Part shown: piece after piece, positions 7,317 to 14,700 of the stretch | Position numbering within the stretch: position 1 is the first letter of the stretch | Layout of the letters: each line of letters begins with the position of its first letter | DNA from: a virus | Length of the DNA: 36,554 nt | Strand: one strand, 5' to 3' | IMG/VR virus record: IMGVR_UViG_3300031999_000098 | Coordinates: 1 to 36,554 of that record | The notes under the pieces: model-generated | What the model saw: the letters and a program-made list of their open reading frames with translations, nothing else | Told to the model about the DNA's origin: nothing | The model's database searches: none | Made by a program: the position numbers and the translations under genes

Positions 7317-8144
7317 ATGTCCGTAATCATTGATGGTCGCACCAGCAGTGTGGAGACGATTTCCTACGCTCCAGGCTACACCGTGAGCGGTAACCTAGTC
7401 CCTGGCCCATCCTATGTCGTTACGGCGGTGGCAGAAGCTGTGGGTCTAGGAGCGGCGGACTTTGTGGTTCCACTAGCTATCCCTGCACCCACGGATGCTA
7501 GAATAATTGTTAACGCGATCGCTATGTATCTAGGAATAGACAGCACGGTGGCCGATGGTAATCTCTATTGCCGAGTCTATGTGGATGTCCAGGACGATGA
7601 TCATAGGCTGTTCGATGTCTCATTCTGGCCAGGAGCATTAGAGGAATTCGATGCTACCCTGTCTCCAGTGTGGATACCCGACGCTTTTAACTTGATAGCA
7701 GACGGTCTGATCCATGACTATTACTTCTACTTCTGGAAGGACGGCGCGGGCGTCGGCGCAGAGTTTGTTGGTCTGGAACTAAATATGGGGGTGGGGGTAG
7801 ACGCTACTATAGGCCCCCTTGAGGTTCTCACCATCAACAATGTTCGAGGTTCTGTGACGGTATCGGGTCTTATTACTAACCGCGAGTCAGCTGGGCTAGG
7901 CGGTCTAGTGACGTGGATATTGGTTACACCAGCGAGTGGGACACCTTTGACAAACGATGTCGCCTACGCCGATACTTGGTGGGAATTGGTTGAAGGTCTG
8001 CCTACTAGTACCTGGATGCTGCTCTCACAGAAGAATGTACGTACAGTGAATGCGGCGGGTAGCCTGGGGGTGATCTTGCTGTCTTACGACTTCCTTGTTA
8101 TCCTCGATAGTATCTACTTCGTGGTGCGGCGCGAATCCGAGTAA
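7317..8144 (+). CDS. Beta-rich structural protein, copy B of a tandem pair
   Basis: The 275-residue protein starts at ATG 7317, two bases after the stop of copy A (GAGTAGAGATG). Like copy A it begins with S-V-I-I-D-G, contains the Ser/Tyr-Ala-Pro segment near residue 20 and the aromatic YYFYFWKDG segment at about residues 138-146, and ends in a hydrophobic strand followed by Arg-Arg-Glu-Ser-Glu. The two differ mostly in loops, so the fold is kept while the surface has diverged. Probable tandem duplication. The likely role is a virion surface or neck protein; nothing catalytic is visible. Confidence 0.55.
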   Translation: MSVIIDGRTSSVETISYAPGYTVSGNLVPGPSYVVTAVAEAVGLGAADFVVPLAIPAPTDARIIVNAIAMYLGIDSTVADGNLYCRVYVDVQDDDHRLFDVSFWPGALEEFDATLSPVWIPDAFNLIADGLIHDYYFYFWKDGAGVGAEFVGLELNMGVGVDATIGPLEVLTINNVRGSVTVSGLITNRESAGLGGLVTWILVTPASGTPLTNDVAYADTWWELVEGLPTSTWMLLSQKNVRTVNAAGSLGVILLSYDFLVILDSIYFVVRRESE

Positions 8145-8147
8145 CCT

Positions 8148-8417
8148 ATGAACACACATGATATCGCTATGCTGCAGGAGGCGCAGGTAGCACACAGGAA
8201 GGCTGTCCAGGCCGTCCTGGGGCCGAACATGGCCCTTCAAGCGTCACCACCGATGCACAGGCGGGGGCCACACCGACGGTTCGCTGATGAGAGCGATCGT
8301 AAGGTTCGTCTGCTCCAGCGCCGGCTGAAGATGCTGGCCCAGGCAGCCGACCTGTCGGGGCAGCCAGGGCTAGGAGAGCTAGCAGAGCAAATACTCAAAG
8401 AGACCGAGGAAGACTAG
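8148..8417 (+). CDS. Small basic helical protein, unrecognised
   Basis: The 89-residue protein starts at ATG 8148, three bases after the previous stop, and ends directly before the next ATG. Residues 1-25 and 45-85 look helical, with a central His/Arg/Pro-rich patch (residues about 33-46) and an acidic end (ETEED). There is no clear ribosome site, so coupled translation from the upstream gene is likely. It could be a small head or adaptor-assembly factor because it precedes the adaptor candidate, but no family is visible. Confidence 0.45.
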   Translation: MNTHDIAMLQEAQVAHRKAVQAVLGPNMALQASPPMHRRGPHRRFADESDRKVRLLQRRLKMLAQAADLSGQPGLGELAEQILKETEED

Positions 8418-9563
8418 ATGAAGATCTGTGATCGTGTTTGGCATTTGCGGGCGGCGGCCTGGCTGGACAAGACGGCGACGTCCTACAGCGGGATGGCGTT
8501 GCCTGTGGTGACAGGAGATATCCTCTTCCTAGCTGTCTCGGACTGGCTAGCTGGGGCTTTGTTCTACACAGCCCTTGCGGCGACGGATGCTGACTACGCT
8601 GTCGATATTTGGAATGGTGAAGAGTGGAGCCCTGTCCTACCAGAGTTTGCCTTTGAAGCTACTGTTGGTGGTGCAGGTTACACCTGGAAGCAGGCGTATG
8701 ACTTCAACGGTCACGGTGTCGCATACTGGGGGAGAAACCCCGATGTGTGGCGGGTGGGGACGTCAACCAATGCTGTGGCGGGTGCGGGGGGATTCCCTGT
8801 GGATACCATCAGCCCGCCCACTGCAGGGATCACAAAGTACTGGGTGCGTATTACCTTCTCAAGCGTGACGGGTGCACTTACGCTTGACAAGGTGTTCCCT
8901 CTGTTCTACAACACGTATGCCAGCGCGAACCACGTGGCGCAGTTTATGGGATGGAGAGGCTTCAACGACTTCACAACGCCAGAGGGGGCGATCGTGAGGC
9001 ACGCCATCCGTGCCGCAGAGGACTGGCTTGACAACTACTGCCGCAAGTCGTGGCGGATTCGTGGGGCTTTCCGTGAAGGATACGATTTCAATCCTTACGG
9101 ATTCTTGCTTAGGAATCGCCCTGTACTGTTCGTGAACCGTCTGGGGTTGTGGCAAGGGACTCACCATGAGACTATGGTGCAGGGGCGCGGCGGGGGCGGC
9201 CAGGGAGACTACTTCCTCGATCAGTACAGGAACATGGTCTACTTCATGTTGCCGAGCTTCCGATTGCGGTACTACAGCTTCTTGCTCTCACGCTACATCC
9301 GCCAGCCAGCAAGTGTGATCGTTGACTATGTCTATGGAACCGACTTCGAAACGCACCGGCAGGCCCAGACTGTGACCCATATCGTGCTGCGGACGGTGGG
9401 GGCCGACTTGGTGCGGAACGCAGATGACACAGGGCTGTCTAGCAGTGGGCTGGATGTCCTATCCAAGTCTGAGAAGGTCGAATCGTGGACACAGGTAGCT
9501 ATGGACAGGGCCGACGAACTCCGTGAGGTCTTCATGACGGGCCTTGGGATGGGAGGCTGGTAG
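8418..9563 (+). CDS. Head-tail adaptor-type protein with N-terminal extension
   Basis: The 381-residue protein starts at ATG 8418, directly after the previous TAG. The middle contains V-x-x-A-I-R-A-A-E-D-W-L-D-N-Y-C-R (about residues 193-209), a signature-like helix of gp6/gp15-type head-tail connector proteins, which add a ring beneath the portal. The usual connector is about 100-150 residues, so the N-terminal 190 residues (beta-rich, with Trp and Asn-Gly-Glu-Glu-Trp) are an unusual extra domain. The C-terminus has a long helix (residues 355-375). No protein of this window looks like a portal, so the partner is probably outside. Confidence is limited by the extension. Confidence 0.5.
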   Translation: MKICDRVWHLRAAAWLDKTATSYSGMALPVVTGDILFLAVSDWLAGALFYTALAATDADYAVDIWNGEEWSPVLPEFAFEATVGGAGYTWKQAYDFNGHGVAYWGRNPDVWRVGTSTNAVAGAGGFPVDTISPPTAGITKYWVRITFSSVTGALTLDKVFPLFYNTYASANHVAQFMGWRGFNDFTTPEGAIVRHAIRAAEDWLDNYCRKSWRIRGAFREGYDFNPYGFLLRNRPVLFVNRLGLWQGTHHETMVQGRGGGGQGDYFLDQYRNMVYFMLPSFRLRYYSFLLSRYIRQPASVIVDYVYGTDFETHRQAQTVTHIVLRTVGADLVRNADDTGLSSSGLDVLSKSEKVESWTQVAMDRADELREVFMTGLGMGGW

Positions 9564-9564
9564 G

Positions 9565-10062
9565 ATGACTGTGGCCCGGGCCCAATTCCGCGATGCGGTT
9601 ATCAGCCCCACTGGGGACGTACTCGTCGCCACGGTCGAGGTGCGCAATCCAGGTACCGCCGTTCCGATAACCGAGACCATCTACGCCGACGCATCAGGGG
9701 ATCACTTCCTGAGCAACCCGTTCCCGACCGACCTGACGGGAAGATTCCAGTTCTATCTTACGCTTCCGAAGAGGGTTGATCTTCTGATCCAAGCGGTTGG
9801 ATATGCCCCATACACCGTGAAGGATGTGGATGTCATCGGGATTGTAACTGAGAACATGGGAGCCACGGTGGGCACGACTGATGGTGGTCTTATCCCACAT
9901 GGCTTGTCGGGAACGCCGACAGCAGCGGTTCTAACCCCGACGGTGGCCAACGAGTTCGCAAGTATAACAGGCAAGGACGGAGTGAATCTCACAGTGGCGA
10001 TCAAGAAGCACGATGGTACGCCAGGCACGGCCCAGAATATCTACTGGAGAGCGTGGTTGTAA
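9565..10062 (+). CDS. Neck/tail appendage-like protein with Ig-like N-terminal domain
   Basis: Start ATG at 9565, after GGGAGG at 9550-9555 and overlapping the TAGGATG spacing of the preceding stop. The 165-residue product starts with a beta-sandwich-like domain (residues 1-75) whose Asp-Gly/Pro-Ile-Thr-Glu-Thr and Gly-Arg-Phe-Gln-Phe-Tyr pattern resembles carboxypeptidase-regulatory or Ig-like modules. The end (residues about 110-165) contains I-P-H-G-L-S-G-T-P-T and finishes with W-R-A-W-L. A related H-x-L-G-x-x-P motif occurs at the end of the hub-like protein (about 16590-16620), so a shared attachment or receptor-facing module is likely. Location next to completion proteins suggests a neck or whisker role. 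Confidence 0.5.
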   Translation: MTVARAQFRDAVISPTGDVLVATVEVRNPGTAVPITETIYADASGDHFLSNPFPTDLTGRFQFYLTLPKRVDLLIQAVGYAPYTVKDVDVIGIVTENMGATVGTTDGGLIPHGLSGTPTAAVLTPTVANEFASITGKDGVNLTVAIKKHDGTPGTAQNIYWRAWL

Positions 10063-10745
10063 TGCCTGTTATCCTAGTGCCCACGACGCTTCCCCCTGGG
10101 CCACCGTTGACATCGATCCCGTGTGTCAAGATCACACTTCCTACTCCATCCCTTTTGGAGGCAGGGGCCGAGCCCGTACCGCCTGAGATCGTGCGTGACC
10201 TGATACGGTCTGCCTGGATTGCGGTCGAGCGGCTACCTAAGCCAGAGATACACGTGATGAACGACATCACAATGGCTGGGGAGCAGATGCATCTTGATCG
10301 GGCGGACTACATCATTATTGGAGAGGTGAGGGCCGACGAGAAACAGCGCGGGCATAGCTACACTTTCAAGGATGTCGATATCGTCGTACCCATCGAGATA
10401 CACACGAAGAGAAGCCGCCAGCGACTCTATGATATGATGGCCGAGGTACGCCGGATTGTGTATACGTATAAGCAAGCGATCAGGCCATACCAGCAAATCT
10501 ACTACGATACGTTCCAGGAGTCTGCTGTCGGCCAGCATCTGTACTGGCGGGGTACGACTACGATCCGATTGACTAGCAGGGTGGTACCGATCATCAGTGG
10601 CATCTCGACTGGCTTTGAGACGCCGTCGAGACCGAACGCCGCGACCCGCGTTCCGCAAAGGCCGACAAGGGTCGAAGCTCCAGTGATTGAGGAGCCAGAG
10701 GAGCCTGTGCCACCAGCCGAGCCAGGTACGTCAGATCTGTTCTAG
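10062..10745 (+). CDS. Head-tail completion/terminator-like protein
   Basis: Start ATG at 10062 overlaps the previous TAA (TAATG), so translation is probably coupled. The 227-residue product has a predominantly alpha/beta body: residues 60-190 include a KDVDIVVPIEIHTKRSRQRLYDMMAEVRR-like helix and WRGTTTIRLTSR-type strand, the pattern expected of tail completion or terminator proteins (lambda gpU/HK97 gp10-like), which close the tail tube at the head end. The C-terminal 40 residues are Pro/Glu-rich and probably disordered. It is followed by the tail tube gene, the usual neighbour. No invariant motif is known, so this is by pattern and position. Confidence 0.5.
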   Translation: MPVILVPTTLPPGPPLTSIPCVKITLPTPSLLEAGAEPVPPEIVRDLIRSAWIAVERLPKPEIHVMNDITMAGEQMHLDRADYIIIGEVRADEKQRGHSYTFKDVDIVVPIEIHTKRSRQRLYDMMAEVRRIVYTYKQAIRPYQQIYYDTFQESAVGQHLYWRGTTTIRLTSRVVPIISGISTGFETPSRPNAATRVPQRPTRVEAPVIEEPEEPVPPAEPGTSDLF

Positions 10746-10757
10746 GGAGGAAATAGG

Positions 10758-11798
10758 ATGGGTATCATAAGAACTGAAAATGCAGTGGTCGTCTGGCGTA
10801 AGGAACTATCCTGGGGAAACAGTCCAGCCGGCGGTAACTTCAAGAGGTTCGGGAATTTCGAGGCCGTGAACGCCCCCGATCCCGAATATGCGTGGTACCC
10901 GTTCTTTGGGGTGTTCGCCGGCCGTAACCGTAAGCAGATCTTCCGAGGGAAGCAGACCCTGCGTGGTTCGATCTCAGACATCAAGATGCAGGGAAAGCAG
11001 ACGACCTTCTTGGAAGTGATGCTGGGCCGGTACGCATCTAACTGGTATACCGAGGGCAAGAGTGCGACTGACGAAACGATCCCGTCGTTTGAGATGTTCA
11101 TTATCATGCGCGACACCGACGGGGTTGATCAACTGACTCGCTTCTACAAGGGTGGGCTGATCAATCGCTGGACGATATCCGCTAACGAGGGTGAGGAGCT
11201 TCGCTACAGCCTAGACGAAATGCTCTTCAAGGACTTGTGGCACAACCTCGCCGGGGTCGCCAAGTTTTACGGTGCCTTGACCTGTGGAGTTGAGCCTGAG
11301 TCGTATGAAGGGCGCTTCATGTTCTCTGAGTGTACCTTCCAGATGTTCGGATTGACATTCAGCCATGTCCGACGCTTCAGCCTGACCTGCGACCAACAGA
11401 TCGAGATGCGCTACTACTTGCAGCGAGGCGGCGGCGCAGATGCCCAGCAGATTCCGAACGGATACGTCCCCGGGAAGCGTAGCTACCGTCTGGAAGTGGA
11501 TTTGGACATGTCCGATCCAGCTATCGATCGGGACATCTACGAGTTCCTGCTCAACCAGGGTGCAGCGGCGTGGCCAGGGTACACCGCAGGTACTTCGATT
11601 ACTATGCAGTTCGACCAGACGGGTTGCGGTGAAGGATCAGACAAGCTGACCCTGTTCTGTAGTACTTACCCTACTGTAGGTAACCAGGGATCGGTTCTCT
11701 TGACTGCACCGGTTAACGTTCCTGCCCCGCCTGCAGGGGTACCGACCGTTACCGCTACTTTTGATGTCAACATGGTGACGATCTACAGCCTGACATAG
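10758..11798 (+). CDS. Tail tube protein (candidate)
   Basis: The 346-residue protein is preceded by GGGAGGAA at 10745-10752. Tail tube subunits stack into hexameric rings around the tape measure. The sequence is beta-rich with Gly/Thr loops, a Phe/Tyr-rich N-terminal segment, and a C-terminal region (about residues 290-340) of alternating hydrophobic strands (TLFCSTYPT..VLLTAPVNVP) typical of an added surface domain. The length exceeds a minimal tube protein (about 150-250), consistent with an extra Ig-like domain. Position between completion and chaperone genes is characteristic for the tube. The family is inferred from synteny and composition. Confidence 0.65.
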   Translation: MGIIRTENAVVVWRKELSWGNSPAGGNFKRFGNFEAVNAPDPEYAWYPFFGVFAGRNRKQIFRGKQTLRGSISDIKMQGKQTTFLEVMLGRYASNWYTEGKSATDETIPSFEMFIIMRDTDGVDQLTRFYKGGLINRWTISANEGEELRYSLDEMLFKDLWHNLAGVAKFYGALTCGVEPESYEGRFMFSECTFQMFGLTFSHVRRFSLTCDQQIEMRYYLQRGGGADAQQIPNGYVPGKRSYRLEVDLDMSDPAIDRDIYEFLLNQGAAAWPGYTAGTSITMQFDQTGCGEGSDKLTLFCSTYPTVGNQGSVLLTAPVNVPAPPAGVPTVTATFDVNMVTIYSLT

Positions 11799-11809
11799 GG
11801 GGTTGCACT

Positions 11810-11962
11810 ATGGCAACAGAAACGAAAACCAAGCCTGGAGTTCGATCCCCCGTTCTTCCCGCACGGGAGCCGTATCCTGAGCGGGAGCGGCATTACAGCC
11901 CTGACCGGCTGTGTCCCGATCAAAAAAGAGACGCGGGATGGGGGGCACGACCGGCAAAGTGA
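11810..11962 (+). CDS. Small Pro/Arg/Lys-rich protein preceding the next gene
   Basis: The 50-residue reading frame begins at ATG 11810 with GGGGG at 11798-11802 and a spacer of seven. The gene before the tail chaperone has the same GGGGGTT-type site. It is rich in Pro, Arg and Glu (PVLPAREPYPERERHYS), so probably disordered. The stop TGA (11960-11962) overlaps an ATG of the next reading frame by one base. An A6 run lies at 11922-11927 but does not form a proper two-codon slippery heptamer in this frame. It may be a separate small protein or the N-terminal half of a fused product. Confidence 0.45.
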   Translation: MATETKTKPGVRSPVLPAREPYPERERHYSPDRLCPDQKRDAGWGARPAK

Positions 11963-12423
11963 TGGATAGGATGATCAAGTACCCAGGCAATCCGAGCAAG
12001 ACGATGCCCCAGGCGGTCGCCAATGTGATGGCCGACGAGGTGGTGAAGGCAGTCGAGTGGTTCTATGATCTAGACCATGTCTATCTTGGAGACCCTACTG
12101 TACGTTCCATCCCTGACGATGAGGTGCGGGATCGTATCGAGGGCTGGCAGCGGGAGTACGACAAAGAGGTGGCACGCTACAACCGACGCTTGCCAGACGA
12201 GAACCGCCGGTTGCGATATGTCCTAGCTGACATGCCGTTCGAGCGGCAGCGGGCACTTGTCGAGAACTGGGAACATATCTGGATGTCCTGGCTGGCAGCA
12301 AATCCTGACTGGCACTGCGACGAGGGTGAGGGCTTTCTCCACAAGACGTATGGTCAGGTGGGCGGCCCCGACTGGTGGGGTACGCATCTAGCTATCGACG
12401 GCTACGAGTATGGTATGATGTAA
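11962..12423 (+). CDS. Hypothetical protein between tail tube and chaperone
   Basis: The start is uncertain: ATG 11962 (overlapping the TGA of the small ORF before it) is preferred, but GTG 11911 and ATG 11938 are in frame. From 11962 it encodes 153 residues with a basic N-terminus (MDRMIKYPGNPSKTMPQ), helical Ala/Val/Glu-rich segments, and a C-terminal region of Trp, Asp, Gly and Tyr (for example PDWWGTHLAIDGYEYGMM). The 28-residue stretch after residue 40 (DLDHVYLGDP) is acidic. It lies exactly where many phages put an accessory tail assembly protein, ahead of the frameshifted chaperone. Unknown family. Confidence 0.5.
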   Translation: MDRMIKYPGNPSKTMPQAVANVMADEVVKAVEWFYDLDHVYLGDPTVRSIPDDEVRDRIEGWQREYDKEVARYNRRLPDENRRLRYVLADMPFERQRALVENWEHIWMSWLAANPDWHCDEGEGFLHKTYGQVGGPDWWGTHLAIDGYEYGMM

Positions 12424-12439
12424 CAAAGGGGGTTGGATA

Positions 12440-12835
12440 ATGGCTACCAAGAAGGAAGAGAAGCAGTACGGAGAGTTGACCGCTGACGATCTGGCACGGG
12501 CCGTGTCTGAGGTCAAGACCGTGATGGTCTTTCTGGGTGACAAGCGGGCGGAGATCACCTACAAGCCACTCACGTGGTGGGAGCGGAACAGGTGCATCTC
12601 GGCAGCGACCGAGTATTTCGTCGAGAAGGACGCCAAGAACCTTGACGTCTTGCGTACCAGGTTCCATCAGGAGACCTACTACGAAGAGGCCTTGCGGGCG
12701 ATGCTCATGAGCGCCCCGTTCCCGATCAACACAATGGGTCTGCGGAACCTGCCAGTTGACATCGGCCGGCAACTTGAAGTGCTGGTGCCGAACCCAGTCA
12801 GCGTCGACGAGGTAACGGCTGCAAAAAAAGAGTAG
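12440..12835 (+). CDS. Tail assembly chaperone, zero-frame product (G-like)
   Basis: The 131-residue protein is preceded by AAAGGGGGTT at 12425-12434, six bases from the ATG. It is a mostly helical, charged protein: residues 10-35 and 60-100 are rich in Glu, Arg and Lys, with a central Trp-Trp-Glu-Arg-Asn. In siphoviruses and myoviruses this product coats the tape measure during tail assembly and is not in the virion. The last codons before the stop TAG (12833-12835) run over an A7 tract, where a fraction of ribosomes slips and makes the longer GT-like form. Position between tube and tape-measure genes supports this. Confidence 0.75.
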   Translation: MATKKEEKQYGELTADDLARAVSEVKTVMVFLGDKRAEITYKPLTWWERNRCISAATEYFVEKDAKNLDVLRTRFHQETYYEEALRAMLMSAPFPINTMGLRNLPVDIGRQLEVLVPNPVSVDEVTAAKKE

Positions 12836-13053
12836 ATCGCGCACTGTCGCAGGGTGGGCAGCCCGACGATCCACTTATCTGGCGAAAGCAGGTGGAGTTG
12901 TCCCTTCTGCGTGCGGGCATCCCTCTTGAGGTACTCAAGGCGATGTCCGAGATTGATGTGTGGATTTACTACTTTATCCTACGGAAGAACGAAGAGATCG
13001 ACCAGGCCCACAACGAAGCCGACATGCAGGCGCGGGCGTCGAGACGAGTATAG
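12440..13053 (+). CDS. Tail assembly chaperone, -1 frameshift product (GT-like)
   Basis: If ribosomes slip -1 on the A7 run, codons 12440-12829 are followed by reading from base 12829 again, adding AGA GTA GAT to a TAG at 13051-13053. The extension is 74 residues (204 in total) and has no in-frame stop: it reads Arg-Val-Asp-Arg-Ala-Leu-Ser-Gln, then a Leu-rich helix (residues about 150-165) and ends in a strongly alpha-helical Glu/Ala/Arg stretch. Such an extension has no start of its own, so it is easily missed. The T domain of gpGT-type chaperones binds the tail tube. The shifted frame is open for 225 bases exactly between slip site and next gene, strong support. Confidence 0.8.
12823..12829 (+). 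promoter_or_regulatory. Programmed -1 ribosomal frameshift slippery site (A7)
   Basis: Seven As lie in the frame A AAA AAA, followed by GAG TAG. Both tRNA-Lys can re-pair after a one-base slip (AAA to AAA in both sites), which is the ideal X XXY YYZ heptamer. The zero-frame stop is four bases downstream, and the -1 frame continues without stops to 13051. The location between tail tube and tape measure is where tail-chaperone frameshifts occur in most dsDNA tailed phages. A downstream stimulatory structure is not obvious to the eye. Confidence 0.8.
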
Positions 13054-13064
13054 AGGACTAAGCT

Positions 13065-14201
13065 ATGGTAATGGGTAACAGCGATCCTGGCGAAATCACA
13101 GTCAAGATGGTCATCAGCGGGGAGGAACTGCAGGGCCTGATGGGGAACCTGCCTGCTGGGGCAAGTGTTGCTGTGTCCCAAACACCGATGCTCGTCAACG
13201 TTGAGAAGGGCATCCGAACGAGTCCTACTTTCCTGTCTATCTTCAAGCCTCTTCTGGCCTTGGAGGCCGTGAAGTCAGGCATCAAGAACCTGCTCCAGAA
13301 CAGTTCGATCATGAACACTTATATGGGTGCGATGGGGAAGATGTTCGGAGCAGCAGTCGACCTGCTACTTCTCCCGTTTACCCCCCTACTGAATCTGATG
13401 ATGCTGGCTATGGGAAAGCTATTGCAGTGGCTGGTCACTAGCGGACTCCTAGAGGCTATTTCCAAGGGTGTGAACCGAGTGGTTGACTTTCTTAAGGACG
13501 TGGGCGGAGACCTACGCAATATCTGGAACGATATCAAGAACTTGGATATGAAAGCGCTGCTCCCCGATATTGGCACGCTGTTGCGTGATTCTCTAGGGTT
13601 CGCCGTGAAGCATCCAATTGAGGCTGGAGTACTCGCGATCGTCGCTGCTATCGCGGCAGCCAAGGTCGCAAACATAGCTGGTGGTCTTCTAGGTGGTGGG
13701 GCGGCAGGGGTAGGTGGTGGTGCAGCAGGGGGGGCCGCTGCGGGGGCAGCAGGTATGCCGCTGGCTGGGGTGGCCTTGGCTGCAGGGATGCTCACTGGTG
13801 GTGCCTACGTCGTCGGTAAAGGGGCGCAAGTAGCAACCGATAACATGTGGGATATCATACGGGGCAAGGGAGGGAGTGCCCTGAACGTCGCCAAGGGTAC
13901 GATGGCCTACAACATCTTCAACCCACTAGGAATGGGTGCGGCTCTTTCGGCGTATGGCGGGGCGAAAGCAATCGGGGGTATACGTGGTCTGTTTGGAGGT
14001 GGCGGCGGAGGTGGTGGTGACAAGTCAGACGAGATGATATCCCAGCAGCAAGAGACAAACTCGTACCTACGTACGATAGCAGGTAGCTGGGGAACCATCC
14101 GACAGACCGTGACGATTAACGGAGCGCAGCAGCCAGAAATTACGGCTCAGCAGCTACTAGAGCAAGCGAAGATGCAGGGTCTGAGTACATCAATGGAGTA
14201 G
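13065..14201 (+). CDS. Tape-measure-like tail protein (short)
   Basis: The 378-residue protein starts at ATG 13065, with GAGGAC at 13053-13058. It is predicted mainly helical: residues about 70-160 alternate hydrophobic and Lys/Asn-rich helices, and residues about 180-260 are long Ala/Gly/Val hydrophobic stretches (possible membrane-inserting helices) with GGGAAGVGGGAAGG-type repeats. The last 50 residues carry polar Gln-rich segments. Tape-measure proteins set tail length at very roughly 1.5 angstrom per residue, giving a short tail near 55-60 nm if this is the whole ruler. It lies directly after the chaperone, as expected. A longer ruler elsewhere is not visible in the window. Confidence 0.65.
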   Translation: MVMGNSDPGEITVKMVISGEELQGLMGNLPAGASVAVSQTPMLVNVEKGIRTSPTFLSIFKPLLALEAVKSGIKNLLQNSSIMNTYMGAMGKMFGAAVDLLLLPFTPLLNLMMLAMGKLLQWLVTSGLLEAISKGVNRVVDFLKDVGGDLRNIWNDIKNLDMKALLPDIGTLLRDSLGFAVKHPIEAGVLAIVAAIAAAKVANIAGGLLGGGAAGVGGGAAGGAAAGAAGMPLAGVALAAGMLTGGAYVVGKGAQVATDNMWDIIRGKGGSALNVAKGTMAYNIFNPLGMGAALSAYGGAKAIGGIRGLFGGGGGGGGDKSDEMISQQQETNSYLRTIAGSWGTIRQTVTINGAQQPEITAQQLLEQAKMQGLSTSME

Positions 14202-14205
14202 ATGG

Positions 14206-14700
14206 ATGGCCGAACCCCTTCAGATTGAGGCTTATCTCTACTACCCTATATCCTATTCTGCGTATGCACACCGGAAGATTCGCTGTAGCTCGTGGCAGTA
14301 TGTTATAGGCCGTCAGCATGTTGTATCGCCGATCCCAGGGATGCGCGCAAATGCAGGGGGCGAGCCTGGTTGTTTCGCTCTAGACTTCGGCGCGATGACT
14401 GAGGATATTATTATTCAAGGGGGCCTACCCGATTATCCTACCTACAACACGGGAGAGACGGATACGACAACCCCGATTCTGCGGTGGCCAGAGATCGAGG
14501 AGATCTGGCGCACGAGTTGGCGGTTCTACTCGATGACGATGACGGCTAACATGGCTTGCCTTCTTGTCTTCTATGATGACGCGGGGTCTTACTACGAACA
14601 CTACGTACTACCAGGGAAGCTGCATCTGAGGCGTGACGCCGCAAAAGAGTTGTGGGATTTTACCGCTACGTTTTATACTGTGGGATGGTCGTGGACGTAG
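14206..14700 (+). CDS. Distal-tail-like protein, copy A of a tandem pair
   Basis: The 164-residue protein starts at ATG 14206, four bases after the previous stop. Together with the next gene it shares a segment: VIGRQHVVSPIPG followed by FALDFGAMTEDIIIQGGLPD here, VLNRQALITPLPG followed by FSIDMGMMNQDIVLRGVLRD in the neighbour. The beta-rich composition, presence of Trp/Tyr and position between tape measure and hub match distal tail (Dit-like) or tail-tip ring proteins that join tube to baseplate. Dit proteins are normally single, so a pair may form two rings or a heteromer. No catalytic motif. Confidence 0.6.
   Translation: MAEPLQIEAYLYYPISYSAYAHRKIRCSSWQYVIGRQHVVSPIPGMRANAGGEPGCFALDFGAMTEDIIIQGGLPDYPTYNTGETDTTTPILRWPEIEEIWRTSWRFYSMTMTANMACLLVFYDDAGSYYEHYVLPGKLHLRRDAAKELWDFTATFYTVGWSWT

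Noticed and set aside
11922-11928. A6G as a programmed frameshift site
   Set aside because: In the reading frame of the upstream small gene it does not form a two-codon slippery heptamer; kept only as a low-interest finding.
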